64,000 nucleotides of DNA from Curtobacterium sp. Leaf261 (GCF_001422205.1 NZ_LMMJ01000009.1:310001-374000), one strand, 5' to 3'; positions 36,221-45,111 are shown, numbered from the stretch's first letter. Program-made: numbers and translations. The notes: generated by a model not told the origin, from the letters alone.

Positions 36221-36322
36221 GGACGAATTGCTTTGCCGAGGAAGCTAGGCAGGTCCCGCGCGTTCTAACAAAGTGATTCCGGACCGCAGCTCATCGAACC
36301 GAAACCCAGCCTCGACACCGCG

Positions 36323-37804
36323 TCAGTATGCCCCACTTGATCGTGCGACTGCCTTTGCAGTCCGCCACAGGATGATCAGGTCTGACGTCATCGACCAGTT
36401 CTCCACGTAGTACAGGTCGAGGCGCACGGAGTCCTCCCACGACAGGTCGGACCGCCCGCTGACCTGCCAGAGCCCGGTCATCCCCGGCTTCACGAGGAAC
36501 CGACGGTGCACGTGCAGGTCGTACCGCTCCACCTCGCGCTGCAACGGCGGCCGGGGCCCCACGAGGGACATGCTCCCCGCCAGAACGTTGAACAGCTGAG
36601 GCACCTCGTCGAGGCTAAACCGGCGCATGAAGCCGCCGATCCGCGTCACGCGGGGGTCGTCCCGCATCTTGAAGAGCACGTCGTTCCCCTCGGCCCGGTC
36701 GAGCGTGCTGACCTCCTGCAGGCGGTCCTCGGCGTCGACGACCATCGAGCGGAACTTGATCATCCGGAACGGCTTGCCGTTGAGGCCGACGCGGGGCTGC
36801 AGGAACAGGACGGGTCCGCGGGAGCCGAAACGGATCGCCAACGCGAGGACGAGTAGCAGCGGTGAGAGGACGACGACGAGCACGCCGGCGCCGACGACGT
36901 CGAACGACCGCTTGACGTAGAGCTTCCGTCCGTCGTAAGTCGGGGTCTCGACGTGGATGAGCGGAAGGCCCTGCACGGGCCTGGTGTGGATGCGGGGACC
37001 GCCGATGTCGGTCAGGCTCGGCGCGACAACCAGGTGCTGCCGTCCGGGCTCGAGCGCCCAGCTGAGCTCCCGGACCCGGTCGGGCGGCAGGTCGTCGGAG
37101 CTCGTGATGACCACGGTGTCGGCACCGGAGCGCTCGAGCGCCGACGGGATCTCGCCGAACCCACCGAAGAACACGAGCCCCTCGTCGAGCTCCGCGGCGC
37201 GGGACGCCGGCACCGCAGCCCCGACGACGCGGTAGCCGGCCTCGGGCTGGCGGGCGAGCTGCCGCGCGAGGTGACGGACGGTGTCCACCGAACCGACGAG
37301 CAGCACCTTGGCCGAGTACCGGCCGTTCATGCGCTGGACGACGAGCCACTGCCGCCACATCCACCGCGAGAACAGCAGGACGGCGATGCCGAGGGGGAAC
37401 GCGATGAGGACGTACCCGCGGGCGAGCTCGACGTGGAACAGGAACGCCAGGATCGCGAGCAGTCCGAACACCCGTCCGCTGGCGTCCGCGACGAGCCGGT
37501 ACTCGGAGCTGCCGACACCGATCACCCGGTCACCACGGGTGTTGTAGTAGCCGAGCGCCGCCATCCACAGCAGGATCACCGCGAGCGAGACCGCGGTGTA
37601 GCTGATGGTCGCGTCGTTCGGGTTCGTGTCGCTGTTGGTCGCAAGGTTCGACCAGAGGCCGAGCCAGGCGATCTGCACGCCGAAGACGACCCAGACGATC
37701 ACGAGCAGATCGGTGACGACGAGCCGTCGCGAGTACGCCGTGCTCCACCCGAGGGTGGACGGGTTCGCGCCCTCCGACCGGCGCCCCGAGACGGCCGCGG
37801 TCAT
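36323..37804 (-). CDS. Initiating polyprenyl-phosphate sugar-1-phosphate transferase (WbaP/CpsE type)
   Basis: Membrane enzyme of 493 aa that puts the first sugar phosphate on undecaprenyl phosphate. Four or five N-terminal helices are followed by a cytosolic Rossmann-like domain (KVLLVGSVDTVRHLARQLA). The C-terminal bacterial sugar transferase domain begins KRSFDVVGAGVLVVVLSPLL and has FRMIKFRSMV, RRFSLDEVPQLFNVL and SLVGPRPPLQREV, all diagnostic. Residue patterns do not reveal glucose versus galactose. Last gene of the minus-strand operon with the Asp-box protein, phosphatase and kinase; start ATG 37804. Confidence 0.95.
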   Translation of the reverse strand: MTAAVSGRRSEGANPSTLGWSTAYSRRLVVTDLLVIVWVVFGVQIAWLGLWSNLATNSDTNPNDATISYTAVSLAVILLWMAALGYYNTRGDRVIGVGSSEYRLVADASGRVFGLLAILAFLFHVELARGYVLIAFPLGIAVLLFSRWMWRQWLVVQRMNGRYSAKVLLVGSVDTVRHLARQLARQPEAGYRVVGAAVPASRAAELDEGLVFFGGFGEIPSALERSGADTVVITSSDDLPPDRVRELSWALEPGRQHLVVAPSLTDIGGPRIHTRPVQGLPLIHVETPTYDGRKLYVKRSFDVVGAGVLVVVLSPLLLVLALAIRFGSRGPVLFLQPRVGLNGKPFRMIKFRSMVVDAEDRLQEVSTLDRAEGNDVLFKMRDDPRVTRIGGFMRRFSLDEVPQLFNVLAGSMSLVGPRPPLQREVERYDLHVHRRFLVKPGMTGLWQVSGRSDLSWEDSVRLDLYYVENWSMTSDLIILWRTAKAVARSSGAY

Positions 37805-37826
37805 CGTCGTGCCGTCCCCGGAGCGG

Positions 37827-38810
37827 TCACCACGTGGCACCGCCGTCCTTGGACACGAGCACCTGGTCGCCGCTCCACACCCACATGGACTTGCCGTCCT
37901 GCCCGACGGCGACCGCCCCGCTCGTGGTGGTCGCCGGCGCACAGCCGACCGCCGTGGGGGTGCTGCTGCGGGTGATGCTGCCGGCGTCCAGGGTCTCGAT
38001 CGCGATGCCGTCGCACCCCGCCTGGCCGACCCGTGCGACGGTGTACTCCGTCCCGCTCGTCGCGACCGCGCGGAGCCCCGTCATCGGGACCATGACCCAG
38101 GGACCGGAACCGTCCCTCCAGGCCAGTACGTCGGCGCAGACGACGGCGGTGCCGTCGTCACCGTCCACCACCTGCCGGGGTGTCGTGCACGGCGCGTCGG
38201 CGGTGGTGCCGTCGCCGAAGCGGATGCCCTGGTCGGTCAGCGTCGCCGGCGCGGCGCCCGCATCCGCCGCCCAGAACCGGCCCGACGTGAACGACGCGAT
38301 GCCGGTGGGCGTGCAGGACGCGCCGACACCGCCGTGCACCGTGGTCTTCGTGCTCCCGGCCGAGAGTGCGCTGACGCTCCGCAGGTCGAACGACCCGAAG
38401 TCGACCGCCTTCCAGGTGTCCCCGCCGTCGGTCGACCGCTCGACGGACGCCGCGGCGTCGGAGCAGGAGCCGGCCGTGGCACGCCACGCGGTGGTGCCGT
38501 CGACGACGGACAGGAACCGGCGCTCGTCCGCGGTGACGGCGGACGTGTCGCCGCCGGCAGCACCCGGGAACGACGTCGCGGTCGGGGACGGCGTCGCGGC
38601 CGCCGAGGCGGTCCCGCTCGGCGTCGGGCCGCTCGTGAAGGTCGGCACCGGACCCGGCGTGCCGTGGTCGGCGGGCGCGGTCCGTCCGACCGCCACCGCC
38701 ACGAGCACCACGTCGACGACGATCAGCACGACGACCACGATCGCGACCCAGAGGAGCGTCCGGCCGGTCAGGGCACCACCGAGGGTGCGCCACCGGTCCC
38801 GCGCGCTCAC
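37827..38810 (-). CDS. Membrane-anchored protein with sialidase-type Asp-box repeats, unknown function
   Basis: A 327-residue protein: a short cytoplasmic N-terminus, one helix (about residues 18-41), a Pro/Ser/Thr-rich linker and an outer domain with paired Cys residues. Two Asp boxes (SxDxGxTW type) are visible, STDGGDTW and SKDGGATW, and the second forms the very C-terminus. Such boxes mark beta-propeller blades in sialidases, BNR and photosystem-assembly proteins, but the propeller here would be small and no catalytic set is seen. GTG 38810 overlaps the phosphatase stop, tying it to capsule-type export control. I do not recognise a specific family. Confidence 0.75.
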   Translation of the reverse strand: MSARDRWRTLGGALTGRTLLWVAIVVVVLIVVDVVLVAVAVGRTAPADHGTPGPVPTFTSGPTPSGTASAAATPSPTATSFPGAAGGDTSAVTADERRFLSVVDGTTAWRATAGSCSDAAASVERSTDGGDTWKAVDFGSFDLRSVSALSAGSTKTTVHGGVGASCTPTGIASFTSGRFWAADAGAAPATLTDQGIRFGDGTTADAPCTTPRQVVDGDDGTAVVCADVLAWRDGSGPWVMVPMTGLRAVATSGTEYTVARVGQAGCDGIAIETLDAGSITRSSTPTAVGCAPATTTSGAVAVGQDGKSMWVWSGDQVLVSKDGGATW

Positions 38811-39463
38811 GACCGGTCCCCCTGCCGCGCGACGGCGCTCCGGACCGCGTCCGCGATGACGTCGACCGCTTGGGCGATCTCGTCCGCGACGCGCTGGTGC
38901 GTCTCGGCCGACCGACGGTACGGGTCCTGCACGTCGTCCGCGTCCTCGTTCGCGACCGGCGGCACGTAGGAGCGCGCGATCGCCATCGCGCCGACGAGCG
39001 TCGGCAGGTCGGTCACGCGCACGCGGTCCCGCTCCTCGAGACCGATGATCAGGCGTGCCGCCTGCCGGACGGTGAACGTCGTCCTGGAGGCACGGGGCAG
39101 CATCCGCACGACGGCCGCACGGTGGGAGCGCTCCGCAGTGAGCACGAGATCCGCCGAGGCGACGAGCGCCTCCGTCAGGGGTGTCGAGCCGTGCGCGGAC
39201 GGGTCCGCGCCGAGCCGGGTGGACTGCGTCGCCGCGTCGTGGTCCATCGGCGCACCGTGCTCGGCCTGGGTGCCGGCGGACCGGATGGTGATGCTGCGCA
39301 GCGCGGTTGCGGCGTCTGAGTCACGACCGGCGTCTGCGGCGGTGGCGGCGTCGGTCAGTCGGGCCCGGAGCAGCTGCTCAGCGAGCGGGGAGCGGCAGAT
39401 GTTCCCGGTGCAGACGAACAGGATCGTGGACGCCGGGGGCACGCCAGGTCCCGTCGTGGTCAT
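38807..39463 (-). CDS. Low-molecular-weight protein-tyrosine phosphatase (Wzb/CapC-like)
   Basis: Cytosolic phosphatase of 218 aa, longer than the usual 150 owing to Ala/Asp-rich inserts. The P-loop is VCTGNICRSP (Cys18, Arg24), and the general acid Asp is in VQDPYRRS near the C-terminus. Enzymes beside a bacterial tyrosine kinase dephosphorylate it and let polymer synthesis cycle. Both ends overlap neighbours by four bases, directly after the kinase gene, which fits that role well. Confidence 0.93.
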   Translation of the reverse strand: MTTTGPGVPPASTILFVCTGNICRSPLAEQLLRARLTDAATAADAGRDSDAATALRSITIRSAGTQAEHGAPMDHDAATQSTRLGADPSAHGSTPLTEALVASADLVLTAERSHRAAVVRMLPRASRTTFTVRQAARLIIGLEERDRVRVTDLPTLVGAMAIARSYVPPVANEDADDVQDPYRRSAETHQRVADEIAQAVDVIADAVRSAVARQGDRS

Positions 39464-40905
39464 CGAGTCGCTCGTCGCATCGGCCCGAAGCCGCTGGGCT
39501 TCTTGGGCGTCTCGACCTCGTTCTCGTCGTTGTTCTCGTCGAGCCCGTACCCGTAGGCGTAGCCGTAGCGCCCGTACCCGTAGGCCCCGGGGCCCTTGGT
39601 CGGCATCATCGTGAGCACGAAGCCGGCGACCGGCGCACCGATGTTCTCGAGCGCGCTGACCGCGCCGGCGAGCTGGTTCCGGTGGGTCTTGCCGGCGGCG
39701 ACGACGACGAGCGCCCCGCTCGCCTTCTTCGCGAGGATCGCGCCGTCCGTGACGGGCAGCAGGGGCGGTGCGTCGAAGAGGACGAAGTCGTACTCGGTCT
39801 CGAGCTGCTCGATGAGGAGCTGCATCGTCCGGGAGCCGAGGAGCTCGGACGGGTTCGGCGGGATCTTGCCGGCGGGGAGCACCCGCATGGTGCCGCGTCC
39901 CCACGGCTGCGCCGCGTCCTCGATGACCGCGCGGCCGATGAGCACGTCGGTGAGGCCGACGGCACCCTCGATGTTCATGTACGTCGCGATCTTCGGGCGG
40001 CGGAGGTCCGCGTCGATGAGGATCACCTTGTAGCCGGCACTGTCGAGCGCGATGGCCAGGTTCGCGACCGTGGTGCTCTTGCCCTCGGACTCGACCGACG
40101 ACGTCATCACGAAGGTGCGGGCGGAACTGGCCTCGAGGTCGAGGAACTGCAGGTTCGTACGGAGGGTCCGGAACGACTCGGCCCGGGGGCTCCGGGGGTC
40201 GGCCTGCACGATGAGCGGCCGGACCGACGCCTTGCTGTCGAACGCGATCCCGCCGACGATCGGTGCGTCGCTGATCCGCTCGACGTCCTGCTCGGTGCGG
40301 ACCCGGTTGTCGAGTGTCTCGCGGAGCACCGCGATCCCGACGCCGAGCGCGAGCCCGACGAGGAGCCCGAGGATGACGTTCACCGGGACGTTCGGGCTGA
40401 CCGGCGCCGATGGCACCTGCGCCTCCTGCACCCGGGTGAGCTTGACGGTCGAGCCGCCGTTCTCGCTGGTCGACTCGATGTTCTGCACCACGTTCGTGAG
40501 GCTCTGCGAGGTCGCGTTCGCGATGTCGGCCGCCTGCACGGGATCGGTGTCCGTGACGTTGATCGTGATCAGCGTCGTGTTGAGCGGGGCATCCGCGGAG
40601 ACGAGCGTGGCGAGCTCCCCCGCCGTCATGTCGAGCTTGAGGCTCGAGATCACCGGCAGGAGCACGATCGGCGTCGTCACCAGGTTCGAGTACGTCAGGA
40701 CGCGCTGCTGGGTGAAGGTGTTGCCCTGCGCGAGGTCGGCGGCGCTCCCGCTCGTCTCGGTGGACACGAAGACCTGCGCGGACGCGGCGTACTCCGGCTG
40801 TTTGACGATGGAGTAGCCGGCCGCGGCTGCGACTCCGACGAGTGCGAGCACGAGGATGAGAACCCATCCCTTGCGCAGCACTGTGATGTAGTCGCGAAGC
40901 TCCAC
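39460..40905 (-). CDS. Polysaccharide co-polymerase tyrosine autokinase (Wzc/CapAB-like)
   Basis: Inner-membrane protein of 481 aa that sets chain length and couples polymerisation to export. It has an N-terminal Wzz domain between two helices (near residues 15-35 and 175-200). The cytosolic BY-kinase domain has Walker A SSVESEGKSTT, Walker A' VILIDADLRRP and Walker B FVLFDAPP. The tail (YGYGRYGYAYGYG) is a tyrosine cluster for autophosphorylation. The GTG at 40905 is chosen because ELRDYITVLRKGW starts Wzz domains; an overlapping ATG nearby is out of frame. First gene of the export operon. Confidence 0.93.
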   Translation of the reverse strand: MELRDYITVLRKGWVLILVLALVGVAAAAGYSIVKQPEYAASAQVFVSTETSGSAADLAQGNTFTQQRVLTYSNLVTTPIVLLPVISSLKLDMTAGELATLVSADAPLNTTLITINVTDTDPVQAADIANATSQSLTNVVQNIESTSENGGSTVKLTRVQEAQVPSAPVSPNVPVNVILGLLVGLALGVGIAVLRETLDNRVRTEQDVERISDAPIVGGIAFDSKASVRPLIVQADPRSPRAESFRTLRTNLQFLDLEASSARTFVMTSSVESEGKSTTVANLAIALDSAGYKVILIDADLRRPKIATYMNIEGAVGLTDVLIGRAVIEDAAQPWGRGTMRVLPAGKIPPNPSELLGSRTMQLLIEQLETEYDFVLFDAPPLLPVTDGAILAKKASGALVVVAAGKTHRNQLAGAVSALENIGAPVAGFVLTMMPTKGPGAYGYGRYGYAYGYGLDENNDENEVETPKKPSGFGPMRRATR

Positions 40906-41044
40906 AGCTCCATGCCTTCCCCGAGATGTCCGTTGCGCCGAGGCCCTTGATCGATCCCTGGGATCGCACTCAGCAGGGAAATACTGCCACACGCGTGAGT
41001 CACGCTCGTTTCGACGCGGCCGTCGAACCCTCTACGGTGTGAGC

Positions 41045-41851
41045 ATGACCGGCGCCGACGGCTCTCCTCGTCCAGACCCAGTGCCGCCGTCGTCCGCGGA
41101 GCAGCGCGACCAGCGCGGGCTCGGCCCTGCGCTCGGGCTCGGTCCCGCGCTCGCTCCCGCGCTCGTGATCGCCGTCTCGCTCGTCGTCACCGTCGTGCTC
41201 GCCCGGATCGTCGCGGGGGCAGCCCGGACCGGTGTCGTCACCGACCCGCTGGTGCAGGTGCTCCTGGCCGACGTCGCCGTCTGGATCCCGCTCCTCGCGG
41301 CGGTCTGGTGGACGGTGCGCGGACTCCCCCGGTCGGATGTCGTGCTCCGACTCGGGCTCCGGTTCCGCGTGGTCGACGTGTTCTGGGCCGTCGCGATCGC
41401 GGTCTTCGCGCGGGCGATGGACGCCCTCCTCAACCTCGGGGTGTTCGGCGTGACCGGACTCGGGCCGCAGCTCGTGCTCGGCGACGGGCCCTCGCCGGCG
41501 CTCCTCGTGCTGATGGTCGCCGGGCCGGTCCTGGTGTCGCCGGTCGTCGAGGAGCTGTTCTTCCGGGGGGTGCTCCAGCGCTCACTCGTGCGGTGGTTCG
41601 GCGGGTCGGATGCTCGGCCCGGCGTCCTGGCGATCGCCGTCGGGGTACTCGTCAGCGCGCTCGTGTTCGCCGCGATGCACCTGCTGATCGGGTCGTTGAC
41701 ACCGGCGTCGGGGCTCGTCACCTTCGGTTCGACGTTCCTGCTCGGCGTGCTCGTCGGGACGCTCGCGGCCACCACCGGGCGCATCGGCGGCGCGATCCTG
41801 GCGCACGTGCTGTTCAACGCGATCGCGGTGGTGCTGACCTGGTCGTCCTGA
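41045..41851 (+). CDS. CPBP-family intramembrane metalloprotease
   Basis: Membrane protein of 268 aa with a charged N-terminus and about seven helices. The CPBP (Abi) motifs are present: EELFFRG in VVEELFFRGVLQR, the helix with FAAMHLLIG, and HVLFNAIAV. Related enzymes process membrane proteins or protect against bacteriocins. ATG 41045 is preferred over GTG 41039. Divergent from the kinase operon, so it could be connected to envelope functions, though nothing demands it. Confidence 0.9.
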   Translation: MTGADGSPRPDPVPPSSAEQRDQRGLGPALGLGPALAPALVIAVSLVVTVVLARIVAGAARTGVVTDPLVQVLLADVAVWIPLLAAVWWTVRGLPRSDVVLRLGLRFRVVDVFWAVAIAVFARAMDALLNLGVFGVTGLGPQLVLGDGPSPALLVLMVAGPVLVSPVVEELFFRGVLQRSLVRWFGGSDARPGVLAIAVGVLVSALVFAAMHLLIGSLTPASGLVTFGSTFLLGVLVGTLAATTGRIGGAILAHVLFNAIAVVLTWSS

Positions 41852-41938
41852 GCGCGAGGCAGGCCGCGCTGCGGACGAGGTTCATCGTCGGTCGGCGTAC
41901 TGCCCGCGGCCGTGTCGGTGGTCAGACGTGACGGTTCA

Positions 41939-42565
41939 CTACCAGTTCTTCCGGATGAGCTCCAGGCGCCGCTGCACCTGTTCGTGGCGTCCGTCGAGCA
42001 CGAGCGTCACCGCCAGACCGAGCAGCGCCAGGGCGAACAGGACGTTGAACAGCACCGCAACCCCCATCGGCACGGGAACCAGCTGGAATAGCGTGGACGC
42101 GAGCAGGACGAACGCCGTCACGGTGAGCATCAGCTGGGTCGAGCGATCTGCCGATCGAGCTCGCGTCACCGCCGCCGCCGCGACGAACCCCGCGACGACG
42201 ACGACGATCCGGATGACGACCAAGATCGTCGAACGGACGACAGGATGACCATCGGTCAACGCGGACACGATCATGCCGAGGGCCGTGACAGCGCCGAAGA
42301 CGATGAGCGCGGCGGGACCGTACGGGGCGGTGCCCGTCACCCGCGTGCCACGCCGACGTCCCGATGCCATCACAATGAACCCGACGAGGAGGACGATTCC
42401 CGTGACAGCCCTCGCGATCGTCCCCCACAGCGGGAACGAGTAGGTGTCGTCGATGGCGATCGACGTCCCGGCGCGGTCGAACAGCATCGACACCGCTGCC
42501 ACACCGATCAACACGCCTCCCCAGAGCGTGGAACGCCCGATCTGTGCACTGCTGGACCCGGTCAT
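41939..42565 (-). CDS. Hypothetical membrane protein
   Basis: A 208-residue protein with six likely membrane segments (for example LWGGVLIGVAAVSMLF, ARAVTGIVLLVGFIVMA, AALIVFGAVTALGMIV) and a basic C-terminal tail (RHEQVQRRLELIRKNW). I recognise no family and no catalytic motif. ATG 42565 follows AGGAAGGTTCTC. It stands alone, convergent with the CPBP gene and divergent from the stress-protein gene. Codon use matches the housekeeping genes around it, so it is probably real and native. Confidence 0.7.
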   Translation of the reverse strand: MTGSSSAQIGRSTLWGGVLIGVAAVSMLFDRAGTSIAIDDTYSFPLWGTIARAVTGIVLLVGFIVMASGRRRGTRVTGTAPYGPAALIVFGAVTALGMIVSALTDGHPVVRSTILVVIRIVVVVAGFVAAAAVTRARSADRSTQLMLTVTAFVLLASTLFQLVPVPMGVAVLFNVLFALALLGLAVTLVLDGRHEQVQRRLELIRKNW

Positions 42566-42785
42566 GAGAACCTTCCTCGGTGGTCTTCGCTGACCAACCC
42601 ACCGTAGCGCTGGGAGCGCATTCCATCCCCCTGTGACTTCGGCCGCCTACGCCACCGGCAACTGCCGTGGGGAGCAACATCGTCTACGACCACAGCACGG
42701 ACGAAGCCGGGCTCGGGCGCGGACGAACAAGGCACTCGAGAATCTGACCGATCCAGCACCGACAACGAGTCAAGGAGCCATTCCC

Positions 42786-43283
42786 ATGTCTGACACCACC
42801 AGCACCGACCAGCACCACGTCGCCGAACTCGTCAAGGACGCCAAGGTCGCGATGCTCACGACCATGACCGAGGACGGCAAGCACGTCAGCCGCCCGATGG
42901 CACTGCAGGAGGTCGAGTTCGACGGCGACCTGTGGTTCTTCGCCTACGACAACTCCGCCAAGGCGCAGCAGATCGGGGTGCACGCCGAGGTGAACGTGTC
43001 CTTCTCGGACACCAAGGGACACTCGTGGACGTCGCTGGCCGGTACGGCGAGCATCGTCCACGACCGTCAGAAGGCCGAGCAGCTGTGGGCGAAGCCGCTG
43101 CAGGCCTGGTTCCCGGACGGCCTCGACACGGACGGCCTCGCGCTGATCAAGGTCGAGGCGGAATCGGCCGAGTACTGGGAGGGCCCGAGCAGCACGGTCG
43201 CCTACATCGCCCAGGTGGCTCGCGCGGCCGTGACCCGCAACTCCGACCACGACCCCATCAAGAACGACACCGTCGAGATGTGA
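42786..43283 (+). CDS. General-stress FMN-binding split-barrel protein (pyridoxamine-phosphate-oxidase fold)
   Basis: A 165-residue split-barrel protein of the general stress protein 26 group. Visible landmarks are AMLTTMTEDGKHVSRPMALQEVEFDGDLWFFAYDNS, the start of the barrel, and WFPDGLDTDGLALIKVEAESAEYWEGPSS near the end. Family members bind FMN, F420 or heme and act in stress resistance, with unclear substrates. ATG 42786 follows AAGGAGCCATTCCC, a strong ribosome site. The protein is rich in Asp and Lys, like other abundant stress proteins. Confidence 0.9.
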   Translation: MSDTTSTDQHHVAELVKDAKVAMLTTMTEDGKHVSRPMALQEVEFDGDLWFFAYDNSAKAQQIGVHAEVNVSFSDTKGHSWTSLAGTASIVHDRQKAEQLWAKPLQAWFPDGLDTDGLALIKVEAESAEYWEGPSSTVAYIAQVARAAVTRNSDHDPIKNDTVEM

Positions 43284-43458
43284 CCGTCGTCCCCTTTGCG
43301 TCCCAGTCGACGGCGTACGTCAGCGCCGTGCCTGCCGGCGGGGTCACGAAGACCCGTGCCGATCCGGCACTGCTCCACCCGCGGAACGCCAGGAACTCCA
43401 GCGCTGCGCGGTAGTCGCCGCCACCCGATGTCGGTCCAGCGTGGGTCCGACCGTGCAG

Positions 43459-43490
43459 AAGGCCCGCATCCAGATCCGGAGGCGGGCCTT
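43459..43490. terminator. Hairpin terminator-like structure
   Basis: A 9-bp stem (AAGGCCCGC / GCGGGCCTT) with a 14-base loop lies between the convergent stress-protein and small membrane-protein genes. It is 18 bases past the end of the minus-strand gene. Confidence 0.75.
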
Positions 43491-43508
43491 CCTCACGGGC
43501 GGAACACG

Positions 43509-43703
43509 TCAGCGGCGCTGGCGTCTCCGGGACTCGTACCAAGCCACGAGCGCGGCGATGAGCATCATCTCGATGAAGAAGTAGGTCGACGCATTCCCGA
43601 ATGCTGCTGCAAGCGGGGTGAAGACCGCGAGGCCGAGGACGATCAGCGCCACGACTCCCCAGCGGAACATCGTCAGGTCGCGCTTCGGAGTTGCACTGCT
43701 CAT
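43509..43703 (-). CDS. Small two-helix membrane protein
   Basis: A 64-residue protein with a basic, hydrophilic N-terminus (MSSATPKRDLTMFRW), two adjacent hydrophobic helices (WGVVALIVLGLAVFTPLAAAFG and YFFIEMMLIAALVAWY) and a C-terminus ESRRRQRR. ATG 43703 has GAGGAGG seven bases upstream, a near-ideal site that supports a real gene. No family is recognised. A terminator follows its stop codon. Confidence 0.7.
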   Translation of the reverse strand: MSSATPKRDLTMFRWGVVALIVLGLAVFTPLAAAFGNASTYFFIEMMLIAALVAWYESRRRQRR

Positions 43704-44188
43704 GATTGCCTCCTCAGGGCTACTTGCCACTGAACGCCGCTGTAGGCGAACGGGTTCCACTCCGTCAGCGGCGGCGGCGTGGTCGTGGAGAAGATGCCCA
43801 CGCATCCGTTGCCCACGGCGTGTCGACGTAGTTCAGCAGATGACCGTCAGCGTCGGTGATGATGACGGCGCAGACGTCCGATGTCCATCGGATCCCCCTT
43901 CGTTGCGATGCGATGTCGGTTGAACACTGCCTCTCCAGGCTTGCACGACCCCCGTTCGGGTGTCAGTCGCCAGTCCGGGGGACGGAATCTGTACCCCGGC
44001 GGGGGTCGACGAGGGACCCGGAAGGCGAGCCCCGGTCAGGTGAGGGTCCCGATCACGCCACCGACCGTGGCGGACCTGTGCCGTGCCTCCCGTCCGACCG
44101 GGTCGGATCCGTGCGCCGGTCTGCGCGAGCCGCCGCGCTCGATCCGGACGGCCATCGGGTGAGGACGCGGGACGCGGACTGCGATCGG
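43704..44188. other. 485-bp gap with no convincing gene
   Basis: No open frame here has both a start and a ribosome site. On the minus strand about 43781-43925 reads as a coding-like stretch (RWTSDVCAVIITDADGHLL and onward to DTPWATDAW) but has no good start codon and ends soon after. It may be a remnant of a lost gene. The rest shows only GC-rich filler and no clear structure. Confidence 0.4.
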
Positions 44189-45109
44189 CTACCGGGCACC
44201 GCTCCCGTCGGGACGAGGCTCTTCGAGCTGGGCGGCGAAGAAGCCGGTGAGCCGGTCGAGCGTGTCGACGACGACCTGCTGATCGCGGCCGGCGACGAAG
44301 CCGTGGTCAGAGCCGGGGAACACGTGGTGTTCCGTCCGGACCCCTCCCGCGCGGAGGCGTGCGGCGAGCGCAGCGCCCTCCGGTGCGAGGGTGTCGTTCC
44401 CGCCGGTGAGCACCAGGGTCGGCGGCATGCTCGCGGCCAGCGTTGCGTCCCGGTCCGGGGATGCGAGCGGTTCTCGACGACGGGCGACCTCGGGGAAGTA
44501 GGCCCACCCGACGAACCGCTGCACGAACGGACTGATGGCCGGACGAGGGATTCCCGACGTCCGGTCCGTGCGGACCACGTCCGTCACGGGGACGATGAGC
44601 GCAACGGCCACCGGCGCCGGGAGCGACGCGGTGCGGAGCTGCTGACAGGTGTTGATCGCGAGCTTCGCACCGGCGCTCACGCCGCTGAGCAGGAGCCGTT
44701 CCCCGGACCACCCCGCCCCGGTCTCGGCCCGGAGCCACCGAGCGACGTCGAAGGCCTCCTCTTCGGCAACCGGGTACTGCACGCGTGGGCCGGTGTCGTA
44801 GTCGGGCAGCACCACGACGGCACCGAGCCGACCGGCCATGGCCCGAGCGATGTGCAGGTCCTGCTCCGGGTACCGGTTGACGAAACCGCCGCCGTGCAGG
44901 TGCATCACGACCGGAGCGTCGGGGTCGTCCCCAGCCGGGCGCTGCACGACCGCTCGGACCGGACCGTGTCGCGTCGGGATGTGCACGGTGGTCGGGGCGG
45001 GGAGCGGGGTGCTCGGCTCCGGGAGTCCGCGCGGCGATCCGGCGCGCACGCGCGAACCGAGCTGCGCGAGGACCCAGAAGAGCGGGCTGACGGGACGGCG
45101 CACACGCAC
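44189..45109 (-). CDS. Alpha/beta hydrolase, hormone-sensitive-lipase-like esterase
   Basis: Esterase of about 306 aa. The oxyanion motif HGGGFVNRY, the nucleophile elbow GVSAGAKLA (the family usually has GDSAG), the acid Asp in LTGGNDTLAPEG and the catalytic His in PGSDHGFVAG are all visible. Short-chain esters are the typical substrates. The start is uncertain: GTG 45109 lies two bases after the stop of the upstream channel gene, and GTG 45103 is an alternative. Probably co-transcribed with the FNT channel. Confidence 0.88.
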   Translation of the reverse strand: MRVRRPVSPLFWVLAQLGSRVRAGSPRGLPEPSTPLPAPTTVHIPTRHGPVRAVVQRPAGDDPDAPVVMHLHGGGFVNRYPEQDLHIARAMAGRLGAVVVLPDYDTGPRVQYPVAEEEAFDVARWLRAETGAGWSGERLLLSGVSAGAKLAINTCQQLRTASLPAPVAVALIVPVTDVVRTDRTSGIPRPAISPFVQRFVGWAYFPEVARRREPLASPDRDATLAASMPPTLVLTGGNDTLAPEGAALAARLRAGGVRTEHHVFPGSDHGFVAGRDQQVVVDTLDRLTGFFAAQLEEPRPDGSGAR

Positions 45110-45111
45110 GC

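Noticed and set aside
31960..36300. Genomic island with its own mobility genes
   Set aside because: No integrase, transposase, tRNA junction or flanking direct repeat was seen; homologous exchange explains the cassette better.
43258..43542. 94-codon minus-strand frame after the stress-protein gene
   Set aside because: It overlaps the 3' part of the stress-protein gene and a terminator hairpin, and its composition is not protein-like.
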